Assembly: GCF_028769735.1 (NCBI RefSeq)
Contig: NC_088171.1
Coordinates: 64,594,216-64,658,215, forward strand
Length of the DNA stretch: 64,000 nt
Reading direction: 5' to 3'
Source: Zonotrichia leucophrys gambelii
Taxonomy: Eukaryota; Chordata; Aves; Passeriformes; Passerellidae
In this document: piece after piece, positions 39,501 through 53,465 of the stretch
Layout: the number at the start of each line of letters is the position of its first letter
Position numbering within the stretch: the stretch's first letter is position 1
Program-made: the position numbers and the translations under genes
The notes under the pieces: generated by a model
Database searches by the model: none
What the model was told of the DNA's origin: nothing
What the model saw: the letters and a program-made list of their open reading frames with translations, nothing else

Positions 39501-42500
39501 TGGGATTAGAAGTGCAGCTTGCTACATTAAAAGTCTCTCTTCATGATCCCTTTAAGAGCAGTTCACAAAAGCCATCTCCAGCCTGGTGAGACCATGTTTC
39601 TTTCTACAGGCAGTGGAGAAGTGACCCGGATGGAGAACAAGGTCATCCAGAACAGAAGCCCAACCTAACCATCCCAGAGGCCTTCTCTCTATTCACTGCT
39701 ATGGAGCCTTTGCAAATACACCCTCATTTCATGCTGTCAACTCCTAAGACTTGATCTCAGAGTATTTGATTTGTTTCTCTTGAAGGACCTTTTCTTTGAG
39801 TCATTTAGTTTTCCAATAATATCATATATTTGGTAAAATACAAACATACATACATATATAATTATTATAAAATACATAGGCCTTGCTGTTGTGGAGAAAA
39901 TCTGGACTTCACACTTTCAAGTTAAAAAAAAAAAAAAAGTGGAGAAATCAAAAGGTAAAATAAAACAAACAAGATATTACCTCAGCTTTTTTTAAAGCCA
40001 AGCTCATGACATGTCATGCTGTGACAGTAGCAATACTAACTTTGTTTTACTGAAACAGTCTAAGAAATAATTTGAAATTTGCAAATGGAATACTTACATT
40101 TGCCTTGGGTCTTTTTCCAAAATTTTTCCAAATTTTTTTATTTTTTAAAGGTAAAATTTATAAATAAAAATTTGTCTTTCTCAAATTCTCACATTTATTA
40201 GAACTTTGTCATTTTAAGACAAAATCAGCTTTTGACAGCAGATTAGGGAAAACTCTGCCTCCTTTTAATATCTGCACACATAAGAATTGTAATCAGTTTT
40301 CCCAAAACATTATGAGCATTGCTAGTGACTGACAGTCACAGTTGCTTTAAGTAAAAGGGACTTCCAAAAGGTGTAAAACTTTGTTCATTCTCAACAAGCT
40401 TCCAGTGAAATGACCATTTCAGAAGGCATTTACGTATCTTTAAAGTCATGTCTAAAATTCTGAATGTTGCTCAGAGAAAGAAGCAGTCTTAAGTACATGC
40501 TGCCTTGTTAGCTGATGATTTACACAACATGATACTAATATTCTAGGTCAGTTCCTATTTTCCTTCACCTGGATAATATTTGTGGAATTCCTCTTGTATT
40601 CTTCTATAACCACTAGAGGAAAAGAGGGAAGTGCTGCAGCAATTTAGAATCATTCACTTTTCCAAAGGAACGGATGATTCAATACCTGAAGTTTACCCTA
40701 CAACCCCTACATTTGAGGTGAAGAGGATTTTATTTTTATTTCACTGTTGGAGCTCTTTGAACTACCTCAGACTAGATTTTTAAAAGTTAATGCACATGAC
40801 TATTTAACACCCATGTTCTCTAGTAAGAGTGAATTAATGGCATTCATATTTAGTTCTTGGAAGAAATTTCACAAGGAGATCCCCCATACTACAGGCTGGC
40901 ATTCAGCCAGTAGCAGTAACTTGCACAGATCATGAACAAGTCTCCAGCTCATGATCTGCAGACAAGGAACTGGCACTTCTGGGAATGCCATATCTTGCCT
41001 GGGCAGGCAAGTCCTAGACTCTGCCTGTTACAATGTTCTCTTTGTCTGGTGGAGCTTCAGGTTACAACATCAAGAGTTTTCTAACTTTCTGTAGCATCAC
41101 AGGAGGGGAACAAAGGAATAACCAGTACCAACAGGAATTTGTGATCTGTTTTCCTGACTCCATGTGCTCTGTATCTTAAATGTCATAAAACAAAGACCCC
41201 TAGCACATGGGACCACAGGACATAGAGGAGATGAGGATGTAACACAAGGTCTCTCTTCTGCCCTGTATTTTTCACATATAACTTCTGTAGTATTTTGAGA
41301 AATATTAAAAATACCCATTTTATTTGACATCCTCTGTGGACAACAGAAGTCTGTTTTGCATACCAGTGGTTACTTCTATTAGGAAATCACTCCACACACA
41401 TTCAGTCTACATTTCCTTACATTAAGCTATTGATCTTTCTCTTAGTTCCAACCTCTGGTTCGTACAATCCACAGCCTTCTGGTTTTTGGCATTAAAATCT
41501 GAAGATGATTAGCAAAGCATTGATGTAATCAACTTTTAGCTATTTAAAATGTATACAGGGACATTTTGTTTCTGTCACTTTTTCTAGACTTATTGTTATG
41601 GTGAATAGCATTCTTTATTTACTCTCGAAGGGAAGATGAAGAGTCTCCCAAGAGGAAGAAACAACTTCCTAATACAAAAATAAAGCACTGAAGAATACAG
41701 TCCTGGCCCATGTATAAACAGATAGACAAGACATCCAAGAAACAATGGGAAAATGCTTTTTCCCTTGGTAACTAAAGGTCATAAGCAGTGGTGTTTACTA
41801 CTCCAGTTTTTCCCAATTTCCAGGGTGGAAAACAGAGGAAACTTTTATCTCCAGTCCAGTCCCCAAACACGTAATTTGATCTTATTGCACTGCCTGAACC
41901 CTACAGTAATCTGTGACCCATAATAGAGTTTCTGTGCACCCATACACACTCCTAGCAGCAAGACCTTGTGAATTGTCACTTAATAATTTACCCATATTCC
42001 ATAACCTAAATTGGTATTCTTCATACCAGTGGTTAATACATAAACCTGACACACAAATACATAATACTTGGTCTGCTTAGCCACAGTGGGCTTGGGGCTG
42101 CCACAGCTGTATGACTGTCTGTATGCAAATAAAAAGATGCCTGAAAGGTTAAAGTGTGTATATACCATGTCAAACAGCCCTGCTATGAAAGAAAATATGT
42201 GGGAATATGAGTATCAAGACAAGGCTATAATCCCAGTAGGGAAGTCCTCCAAATGGGCAGAGTCACTCAAGCAGCTGGCTGCAAGGGCGGGATTTGGTTC
42301 AGGATTAAGGCACTTAATATGCAGTCAGTCTGTGAATCCCTACTACAGTCAAAGGAGACCTACTGAATACAGTCAATGAAGCTTATAGAACTGTTCTGCT
42401 GACAGCTGAGAAGTGTCTGCTCCAAGGTAAGCTAAATCACATGATTCCATAAACTCCACTGATTTACCTCTCATTGACTACAATGGGAACTGAACAGGAA

Positions 42501-45500
42501 CATGACTTTGGTTGTAGAAATTTATACATAAGTATCTACAGTTACAGTTGTTCTCTAAAAACTTCATCTAGAGTTTTGATCTGGGACAAAATTCTGCTCC
42601 AAATGGCAGGAGGAACTCCACATGGAAGATGACCTGCAGAACCAAAGGCTGAGTCAGGATTGTGAGACTTAACATTTGGATGCACATGGTGAACAAAACC
42701 TCTGGGATCATCAGCAACTTGCTGCAGATGTTGGCTGCACCACTCCAAAAGACATAAACATAGAAAGCTGCTTGCTTCCTGAAGAGACTGGTAAAGAGGC
42801 ACTCACATGAGTGACTGTAGTTAAAGCAGCATTCTGAACATTTCCACAGTTGCTGGGTTTGGCCATGCTGACTTAGACTGACAGTCTGGTCAAAGATGGA
42901 CCAAGAGTCCCATGGATGCCTTCAGATGCATGCAGCAGTGGGAACACAATACTGGGTACTCAAGTCTAGTGAACTGCTGCAGGCAGCCTCAAGGACAACA
43001 TTCCTTTTACCTCCAGTACAGCAGGACATGAATAGGCCTGCAATGTGTGAACACCATTTCTGCACCTTGCTCACAGCTGCACCTACACCTTCTGCTCTGT
43101 GACAACAGCAACAACAGTGGTTCTGACCAGAGTTCCCAGATGCTGAATTCACAGTGCTACCCACAGCTGCAGTCCCACTGAAGCACGAGGATCAGTATCT
43201 AAAGCATCAGGGTAATCTAGGGATAACTAGATCTAGAAACATACAGAAAAAGATCAGAAGATGTATTTGAATTAACTGGTTCCTCCTCTTCCTTTCCTTG
43301 CCAATCCCCTTCTTGCATGAGAATATGTCATCAGCCTCATAATTACAACACCCACATCCCTATTACCATAAGAAAAAAAGCAAAGTAGATGCCCTTTATG
43401 TGCCCTTTTCAAGTCCTCTGCACATTTCCTTCTACTCCCCTAGACATGATGGGCCAGAGTTAACCTGTTTCCTCACCTGATGACTTTGTGACAACTCTCA
43501 GCAGACACCGTCTGCAAAAGCCTTTCCCCTGCAACACGGCAGAGCCAGCCTGCAACAGATCTATTCATAGAGCAAGAGAGAAAAACCTTCTCAGGATTGG
43601 AGGCTCCTAGGTGAGCAGCGACAGTAACTGATCCAAATGTTTCCCTTGTATTGTATGATCAGCAAGAATGTGTGTTTTCATTTGAATTTTCACCCTTTGG
43701 TTTTCTGCATCTGGTAAATACTGGCAACGTAAATGTTAAGATGTCAGCTCTCTCTTCTAAGAAGTGATTGACAGTCCCTGAGTGCTCTGGGCTTTTTATA
43801 ACCAATGTGACTGACAGCTTTTAAGTGGAAGCACTTCGTGCAAGTTTCAAATGTTAGTTGTCTGCACGAATAACATGGAATATTGGCTTTTCTTGTATCT
43901 ATCTAATGGCATTTCCTCCTGCGCCAGCAGCCACTCTAAACCCTCAGTTGTTAAAAGATGGGAAAAAAAGTCAGTGTTCTCTGCTCTGCACATTTCCAAA
44001 GCTCTCAGTGTAACAAAAGGCAGAATAAACCAATGCCTGTACTTTAGGTTCTTGCATTTCAAAGCAGTGCAGCTAATAATTTATTTCTCTTTGCATCAGG
44101 CTTAGCTAAAAATGATGGTGTCTTGTACAGTAATATTTCTATTTTATTACTTTTAAGTACTCTGCACCAAAAAGTTTCAAGAAATCCAACAGTATTATTA
44201 CTTTGTCAATGCACTCAATCAAAGTGCTAGCAACCATGCTACTGAGTTCAGGATATCTCTTGCCTTGCCCCTCTAACAACTAAGGAAAACAGATGCACTA
44301 AATATTAGACACAAAATTTAATACACATACCAGAAATGGACATGCTACTTCTCAAACAAATGTGCCAAAATTAGCACCTTGTACAATTCTGCACTTGAAG
44401 TCCAAGCATAGATAAAAGTCAAATTTAGGGAATTTAGTGCATGAGAAATTGTTTGATTAAAGGTACCTATTTTTAGTTGGCAACAGGCAAGCAATTTAAG
44501 AGTCGTTAATAAGCACATTTCAACTGTGAGAGTAACTTGTAAAAATATTGCTAGCCCTTCTACACAGAAAAGAGACTAAAGGTTTGAACAGTGTTCATTT
44601 ACTGAAAAAGTTTCCCGGAATGGATTCGAAGTAGAAGGAGTTGAAGGACAACCTATTTTTCAAAGCTACAGAAATATCCATCATTTCATGTATACTTCTA
44701 CACTGAAGGACTTTAATTTTGTATTTCTTCTACACTGTGTAACTCTGGAAATGTTTTCAATGTGAGCACTTCAGTGTGAATCAATCAAAAACATCTTGTG
44801 CTTTCTGAATAAAGTAAGGATAGAGGCTTTATATAAAGGTAGGCCACTTGAGATTAAAAAGCCCATTACCACAGAAAAATCAAAGAGTGAGATCCCTTTG
44901 TCCTTAGCCATCATGATGAAGATCAGGCGAAGGCGCACTCCCTTGATTCTTCCACTTTACAACACTCAGTGCACAGCCTCCCTATCACCCCTATCCAAAA
45001 GTCTGCATGCTGCCTGACAGCAGGGAAGGCACAGGCTGAGCCACCAGCCAGCAGGACAGAGTCACACCGTCCCTAGTGCTCCTCTCCCCAGACTGGCACA
45101 GCCCTGCAGCTCACGTGGATGATGCAGGGCACATACAAGAGAAACCTGCTCTTCAGTCCTCTCAATTTCTCTTTGCTGAAATGCACCCCTCTGCCTAGAA
45201 ATACCTTGGGGGCTCAGGAAAGTGAAGCTGCAGAGTTAGAGAAAACAGTATGATACTATTTAGATTTTGCCATGCCATCCTAAGAATATTGTTGGAATGT
45301 GGAACAAACCTTTCCAAACCTGTAAACAACACATTCCTCTTAGTGGAGAGCCTCTGGCCTCCTACAAATCAGTTGTATACTATATGATATTCACCTCACT
45401 TTCATGGCTAAGGTGTGAGATTTTTGTAGTTACCTTTTCTTGTTTAGTTACATTACTTCAGTGCTTTTTCTAAAAAGAAATCTATGTAGCCATCATTCGT

Positions 45501-48500
45501 TAACTGTACAACATAACCTACTCAGAGAATAATACAATTTCCTCTTCAGCTTCTCATTTTTCTCAGCTTTAATGCAGCTGTGTAAGATTCTCCCCTCTCC
45601 AGAGGGCAGACAATAATCAGGTTAGGTTGGTATCTTTATGAGACTGACCTTAAAGTTCACTTAATTTTTTCTCCCATCCTCTCCCAACAGCCTTTCTTAA
45701 GTCCTTTCCAATACATTTTTTACTGTTGAATACACCTAAAAATAGAAAATGGAAACAGATTAATAATTTTACCTCAAAATTTATCAGTGTGCAAAATAAA
45801 CAAATTACTGCTCAGCAAATGTAGAAATATACTTTAATCTTTAGTACCAACTGTGTTCATTCATTTGCTTTCTTTTTGTACAGAAAAAATTTTATCCTGG
45901 TAAAAATTAGAAAAGAGACAGAATACTAGTTTTATTGTCTTTAAAGAAAATAAGTGAAGTCACTTAATCCTTCTATGAAAAAACAAAAAAAACTTCTTGA
46001 AGTTTTGAAGAGCAATGCTTCATTTATACTGGTTTTAGGTACTATAAACAGTTAAGAATTTTTGTGTTCCCTCTGAGTAATTGACTTAAACATGCACAGC
46101 AACATCGATTAATCTAAGCCACATAATTTCCTGGAAGTGTTTTCTTTATATCAATGTCTTTCAGGCTGCAAATTACAGCCCAAACAGAGCTAGTGAAAGT
46201 TCTACAGAACTACAAGTTATTTTCTCAAATTTCCAAAACCTCCTGCTCCCCACAAACAAGTGGTAGTAAAAGAGAAAAAAGTATGTCTGCACTTGAGTGG
46301 TTTAAAAAAAAAGGAAAAGGAAAATTTTCCCATGGATATAAGTGTTTCAAGTTTCTACATCAAGTAATTTGAATTTAGAATACTTTCAAGTTCCTTCCTC
46401 CTCAAACTGTTCATTTCATCACTAATATGCACCACCTGCATTTTTAGAGGCTGGAAACCCAGGATTAGATCTGACAGCATGCATTTGCTAAAATAACACA
46501 TTGATATATTTTACTTGTTATATTAGCTAAGATTTAACTAGCAATGATTTATTCCCGAACATTGCACTTGGCATTTGCTAGACACACTGAATACCACCAA
46601 GGTTAGCTACAGGGGAGTAGCTGTAACTCCAACCTTCCTTGCAGGAGAATACTATTAGGATGAAGAATCCATACTTTGGATGATTACAACACAATCAGCA
46701 AATAAAATGCTCTTCTGAGATTACTTCATTATCCCTCCAGTAAAATAAAGAAGCCCTAGAAAATACATAGTGTTCAAAAGAAAAGATAATTCTAGATTTT
46801 CACAGAATTCTTCAGCTTACCGTAACAAAATTTCAGTTATGGGAAAGTCAGTGAGCTGGTCAGTATCAGAGCATAAATTCCTGAGCCATGAAATGGGAGA
46901 AGATAGAGGCTTCTCAAGCCCAGCCATGCCAGTTTCTAAAGCTGAGACTTTCACCTTTATATAATGAAGCTGGAAGAACAGGTTCCAGCTACTGCACTCA
47001 GTAAGAAGAGAACGTCCAAAGAGATCTGGTATAAATAAACATGGAGTGAAGAAATTTGTCCTTGTTTTGTGGTGTAGCCATGTACTGCTGCACAGGATGG
47101 TTCCATACACCCCCAAGTACGTGACTTTGGAGGAAGGTAGGTTTATGTATCTGTCAGGTACTCTGAATAGAGCATGTTATCATTTAGTTTTGTTCTGGTT
47201 TTTAATAATGAAATTCCCTTCATTCTTCAGAGTGGGTTTTGTCTGGTGTAATCTGGTACTGTTCACAGTGACATTTCTGCAGGACAGCAGGGTTACGCAA
47301 AGGCTCTGTGGCCTTCCTGACTCAGTGGTAGGGCTGCAATGAGTCGGCCTCTTTGGAACTGCTCAGGGACCAGGGAATTACATAAAGAATGTCTGCAGTG
47401 ACTCAGATGTTGTGCTTGCAGAGGTAGTTGGAACTAACCTTTCTTTGGTGAATGCCTCGTGATGTGTTTAAGGTGAAGCAGGGATTAGGGAAAATAATCT
47501 TAAATCGACAAGGGATGATCTGGAAAGTTCAATAACAAACACTGGCAGTTTGCAACCTTAACAACAAAGATTTATGTTATGTAAAAGAGAGATAACATAT
47601 ATATAATTCAAAAAGGTATCAGAAAGCTAGGATTTCAAACCATTGAGTTTTTTTAAAAAATGTTCCTGCTTCCCTATTCTCTTCTCTTCTACATATCCCA
47701 GATCTGTCATATCTGTAAAAAAGGAAATAAGAGTAAAGAATTCCTATCCTTTGGGAAAAAGTTGAGTTAGTGTAATGCAATATTCTCTAGCTAGCCGTCA
47801 ACAGCCATAACAACTGCTCAGCTGTAACAGCTTCCTGATCCACTTTTCGAGGAACTCATTCTTGAGCTGGCATATTCTAGTGCCGATACCTATGCTCAGG
47901 GCCTCTAGAACACAGTTTTAAAATGGTAGATAACTTTAGCTCAGTTACATTTTGACAGGCCTATGAATAACATACAACTCAACCCCATGAACTGGATGCA
48001 GGGATTATTACAAAGCCAAGCTGTCTCTGTAGAGTTACATTTTCTTTATGCAGCTCCATTGAAGATCAAGGGTTTTTTTAAAAAAGAATATTCCTGAGGA
48101 GCTCTCAATCCCATGGTGACATGAACAAGACTAGGTACATCTCCAAGTTACAGCTCTAAGAGGCCTGCAAGTCACATTAAGTCATAACTGCACTCAGCTC
48201 ATATCTTCAAATTTGCATTTAAAACTGTACATGCTAGGAACAATCTTTATTCCTTTATTTTTCTTGTTGCTGGTGCCATGGCAGAGGATCCAAGACCATG
48301 GAAAATACATCTGTTGGGTTATCAGTACCTCTCTTACCAGAGGCTAACTTACATTTCCTGGGTACCCAAGCTGGTCTAGTAGAAGACATCAGAACCAAAA
48401 AGCTTCCACCAGAAAATGAATGATAGGTGTAAAGAAGGTGGTCTATTTTAGCACAATACCAAAGCAGAGGGATAAGAACAGAGCCAGTAGGGAAGGACAA

Positions 48501-49735
48501 AGTTAACCAAACCCATCTAGGACTGTCAGAAGAGAATCATGTGCTGCTCTGGATTAACAGAAAGACCCACAGTGTCACTAGGTAATAGGCAAAGGAAAGT
48601 TGGGTCAGAACAAATGTGGTCAATTAGGTAACAGAAAATTACTTCTTGGCCCGAGTGTGGACAGGAAGAAACTTTAACTGAAAATGCCTTCTTTGGTTAG
48701 ACAGACTAACTGGTGTTTAGAAACCAAGCTAAGGAAGCAGCTTGGTCTCAGCTTAACACTGTCCCTGTGGGTAGCCCCATTTGTTTATTTTGCCTTGAAC
48801 CTTCCAACATCCCCTTTGCACAAATCATCTGGTCTACAAACTCTTGGGCACTGTCCTCTCTTCAACCACAGCTTTCCGGCTCCTTCACAAAGCTCCAGGC
48901 CTATTATATTTCAACCTGCTTGTCATAAAGCCTAACAAGCTCTTTCAATAGCTTCCTAACACTTGAGAGTTACTGAGCTTTTAGTGCTTCCTCAGCCTTA
49001 CTTAAAAGAGGCTGGTATTGGAAAATCTAATATATTCAATGTGACAGGGCTGGGTTTGCAAATATACTTGTCTGGTTTCTATTGACATTTAAAAACAATG
49101 TTAGTGACAAAAATGTAATTATTCCTAAATTATGGAAACAAGAAGCCAGGCATACTGAATGAACTTTTTTTGAACCTCTATTCATTTCACTTCAGATTTT
49201 GGCAGAGAGTTCTGCTGGTTTCTATTTTATCCTAACCAGTTTATCCATGTTCCAGACTTTATATGTTCTCTGGCTGTAAAGCTTTCCTGTGGAATTTGCC
49301 CATTGCCACAGAATTGTGCTGGAGAAATCCAGCTCAACTCTGAAAAATAAGAGAATTTTCTTGCGCTCATATGTACAGATAAAATCGAGAACATGCTCTG
49401 AAGCATATGCTGACATACGCTGACATAGCTCACTCTCCATCATGTTTCAGGCTGCCTCAAACTGCAGTTCTGAGAGGTGTGAACTACCTCATCAAATTCA
49501 GCTGGGGCTGGAAGGATTTCCCTCTTCCAATCTTGAGAGTCTACTGATTTGCACTGTGTCATGGAAATTCATCATTTTTGCTACAGAATTCTGTTTTACT
49601 GCAGTCTAATGCTTCCTTTCCTTTCTCCTGACTTTTCTAAAATCCACCTACACAACTGCCTCTTCCTTTCCAATGGCAGTGGGCACAAATTGAAATACAG
49701 GGAACTCCATTTAATGCCCTTTTAAGATAAAACTT
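28721..49735. other. No gene recognised; largely featureless
   Basis: About 21 kb without a supportable exon, RNA gene or recognised mobile element. The AAAT microsatellite at 30471-30512 is annotated separately. Open frames peak at 138 codons (minus, 35720-36136) with no family resemblance. An A/T-rich patch with acatacata/tatata units lies near 39842-39870. The interval is consistent with a long intron or gene desert. Confidence 0.5.
30471..30512. repeat. (AAAT)n microsatellite
   Basis: About ten and a half uninterrupted copies of the tetranucleotide AAAT. It is a perfect array and therefore probably polymorphic. It produces a leucine/isoleucine/tyrosine repeat in a spurious minus-strand open frame. 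Confidence 0.97.
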
Positions 49736-49895
49736 TTACTGCAGGTATGACTGGACACTGGCACAGGTTGCCCAGAGAGGATGTGGAGTCTCCATGTGTG
49801 AAGATACAGAGAACACGACTGGATAACGTACCTGGGCAGCGTTGAGCACTGGGTGTGGACTATTTCCAGTGGTCTCTTCTCACCCAGCCGTTTTG
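49736..49895 (+). mobile_element. CR1 LINE 3'-end fragment, diverged
   Basis: Forward-oriented CR1 3' untranslated tail. Diagnostic strings are 'actggcacaggttgcccaga' (around 49756-49776) and 'ggatgtggagtctccatg' just after it. They are followed by a degraded 'gactggataacgtacctggg' and a 'ccagtggtctcttctcaccc' that matches the usual 'ccagaggtcccttccaacc'. This is the common 5'-truncated form of bird CR1. It differs from the copy at 55.7 kb, which reads 'ctgtgggtgccccatccc' at the equivalent point, so the two belong to different CR1 subfamilies. Boundaries are good to about 10-15 bases. Confidence 0.82.
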
Positions 49896-51976
49896 CAATG
49901 GGGTGAATTTCCCTGTGGAGGAAGATGTTTGCTGTATTTTAGCATTTGTTCCTCCTGCAGTGTTCCACAGTCCCAGCAAAAACACAGGGACCTAATGAGC
50001 CTATAGAGGTCAAGTCCACAGGGTCAGCTTACCAATCCATACACTGTCCTACTGCAGCTAGAAAATGATAATACATCAGCAAGGCCCTATAAAGAAGTTT
50101 TCCTGACCAAATGGAAGGGTGCTAAGCATCAGAACTGCCTGGGTAGGAAGTGAAGAGCTGCCTTGATGAATATCTGCCATCTCTCCAGCAAAATGAATTC
50201 ACAGAGAGGAGAAAAATACTGAAGGAACAAAGATGAGTTTTGGTGCAGAAAGATTAGAGAATACTCACAGATGTACAAGAGGTGATGTTTTGGCAAGGAA
50301 TCTGAGTCAATGAGCTGTGTACATACCATGACCTCCACAAGCAGCTGTGTTGACTGGATTAATTTCTCGTTCTTCCTACCTCCCACTACAGCAAAGCAAT
50401 GCTGAGACTTGTGTAAAATAACAGAAGGCATTTCATTGACCACTTTCAGCTGCACAATGCCCATTCTCAAGCCATGTATTCCACTACTGTTATGTTTTAC
50501 CCTAAACTGTGCTGGGCTTTTGCTTGAACAGATTTAGCCATATCAAATTTAAGTACTTGGTATCAGCTACTCATCCAGGCTCCCCTTAGAACAAATCAAA
50601 ACAGGCAGATGTCTCGGAAAACCAAAATTTCACTCCCCAGAGTATTGGAGACAAGTGAAAGAAACAGAGGTTCAGAGAAGGTTGCTGAGCATCTAGGTTT
50701 CAGCAGAGAACAATTTTTAGGGATCAAAAATTGGTTCATGAGCTTCCTATGATGAGCACTCGCCTTCTCATTGACACAACACTATAAACAAACAAACAAA
50801 GCATTCCAAATTTAGTTAACTACCAAATAAATATTTTTAATCTACCCCACAACACTGGTCATCTGATGTGGAGCAATGCAAACTGAAGTCTTCTAGCAAC
50901 TAAATATTTAAGCCCACCTACAAGGAGCCCAATCAAATGGTCTGATATCTCCTGTTGGCTGCAGCTGGTAAAATGAGAGAAAAGGCTGGTCACCACATTT
51001 TCTGTCATTGTCTAAGAAGCAGTAGGTAGGGATCAGAAAGTACTTGAGAGTCACCACCAGGAGCTTCACAATGGACCAAAGAAAATTCAATATATACTTC
51101 ATTAACAACTGGAAATGAACCAGGGGTGGGAGTGGTGAAAATCAATCTTCAAAACCATTAAGAAATGAAAGCTACCGGTGAGATACCATGACAGCAAAAG
51201 TTCCAAAATTGAATGAAGCATGAAAATTGCTTTGGAAGAGTAGGACACAGGTGGGAGTCAGAAATCTTTTTGCCTAATTTTGTCTCTGATGCACTGAAAT
51301 GACTTTGGCAGATCTTTTATACCCTTTGTGCCTCTGTTTCCACATCTGTAATTCAGATCACAGCTAACCTGGTAACGTTTACCTCACAAGGACATAGAAA
51401 GGCTTGAAAGTTGAGATCCACGATGTGGCTTAGGAAACACAATTATTTTTAAAATGAGCACTTGGGAGATGGTCAATAACAGCGCTGAACAGCATCATAA
51501 AATCAGGAAGGGCAGACTCAGGCAGGGGCTCAAACAGCTGAAGAAGTGTGTCACCAGCTTAATTCTTCATGGAGACTGGGACTTCTGTTCACTTCCAGAA
51601 GCACACACCCGGCTGCCTGCCACATTGTGCTATTAATCAATGCCTAAGCACAAACCAAACAACAAAACCAAACTGCCCAGACCCCACACAGCTGTGACTT
51701 CTTGCACCTACACCACAAAGGTCCAATAATATCTTTCTTTGGTGGGAACAAGTGTCCTGAAAGTAACTAATCCATAGTGTCATGAACTGCAAGAGTAGCA
51801 AACTGCAAACCGTCCACAGACACTCAGATGACAGCACAGGCAGGAATTCAGCCCTACAGGATGTGGCCTCATTGAAAGATGATGCGCCCTGAGCAGGCCA
51901 CTTGCTAAAGGTGATACAAGGAAATGCTGCAGGATTAGTTTACATTCCCACCCTTCTTCAAACATCATCTGTATAC

Positions 51977-51996
51977 AAAAAAAAAAAAAAAAAAAG
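51977..51996. repeat. A20 homopolymer
   Basis: Twenty consecutive adenines, preceded by gtatac and followed by ggcaac. I see no SINE or LINE body upstream, so it is listed as simple sequence rather than a retrotransposon tail. Confidence 0.9.
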
Positions 51997-53455
51997 GCAA
52001 CATGAAAATTAAGGTAATTGAGTTACCATAATGAAACACTGCAATGTGAGCTGATAGGTAACAGTGTCCTTAAACTAGACAAGAAGACTTATTTCCTCGG
52101 TTCAAATGCATTAGTGTTAACTAATGACAGCAGGAATTTCATCCCATTTACAACAGGCTGTTTTCGCTATCTGTGAAAAACTGATGTAGTTAAGCCATGG
52201 GAAACTGAAGAAAGTTACTGGAATTAGTGAGGGTGCATATGTTTCTGGGTTTCTAGGAAGGCTGAAGTATGAGAAATTCACAAATGTGTGGAAACTTTTG
52301 ATAGCATTCCAGTTGAAACAAACTTGCAACAAACCCTGCTGAGAGGTTCATTCAACAGGATGAGCTAAGCAAGGAAACAGTCAGTTCTGGCTAGTTGCAC
52401 GGATATTAGCAGCAGCTGTGAACTCAGTAAACAGCCCTGTTTTCTGGTTGTCAAAGAGCTGCTAAAGCAGATGTGAAATGCATCAAAAATAGGTCACAAA
52501 CAGAAAACATGCAAGGGAAAGCATCAATTTGAGAGTGACCTGAAAATAAGTAATGCTGGAACATCTCGGTAGTGTTTATAGCCCTGAAGTGTACGCAGCT
52601 CAGAGCAGCACGCAACAATAGGCTGCTTCATGGGGTTCTTACGATAGGACCTTCCAGAGGCAGCACTGTCTGTGTAAGGGTGGGGCACTCTCAGCAGCTG
52701 AAGCATCAGACACAAGAAAAGGTACTGAACTGTACTCTGCTTTCCTTTGAATTCAGTTTTCTGAGAGAGGCTTTCATTCCTGTCCTTCTCCTCACCCCCA
52801 ATCCCAAACTCTATAATTAACTCAGACTGAGGTATCATAATGAGCCAAGCGTGGAATTTGCCACTACAAACAGATTACAAACTCACTTTGTCTGATAGGC
52901 AGCCCTCACGCAATAGTCATTCCTCCAGGGACTGGAATCGTTGCCAGCATGGTAATTACATTCCCCCTTTTTTCCCTTTCCCTTTTTAAAAGCCCATAGA
53001 ATCCGTTCCTTGTAATTCCCTCATATGGAGATCCACTCAGATCTACTTCTAGCACTCTTGCAGTACTTAAAACGCTAAAAGGAACAAGATTAAACTCTAA
53101 AGGGCAGGTTAAGAAAGATAACGTACTTGGGCTATAACAGGACTAAACAGGGCACTGACGTGTCCCATCATTCCCCCAGGGAGCCTCTGTGGCCTTCACA
53201 GCGCAGGTGTGGGATCATCTCTGGCCAAGTGCCTTCAACAAGCTGAGTCCAAGCACCGTAGCCTGGAGCAGGCTCAAACACTTCCCACAGTCTGCAGGCA
53301 AGGACAGACACTCTCCTTTATCTGACTGCTTTTACTTCATTACCGTGGCAGGTTCTACCCCTCCACAACCTAAAGACATTGTATCATAAGCATTAATACA
53401 GTAAGGCTAATCAGACAGAAAAACAAAATAAACAAAACAAGGCTGTTGATATATT

Positions 53456-53465
53456 CCATATATGG
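53456..53465. promoter_or_regulatory. Perfect CArG-box sequence
   Basis: CCATATATGG fits the serum response factor consensus CC(A/T)6GG exactly and is palindromic. A single 10-bp match in 64 kb can arise by chance, and no promoter context is visible nearby, so functional confidence is low. Confidence 0.25.

Noticed and set aside
42922..43164. Cysteine-run peptide (CCCCC) on the minus strand as a small secreted protein
   Set aside because: The run derives from a short CAACAG-type simple repeat; there is no signal peptide or conserved cysteine spacing.
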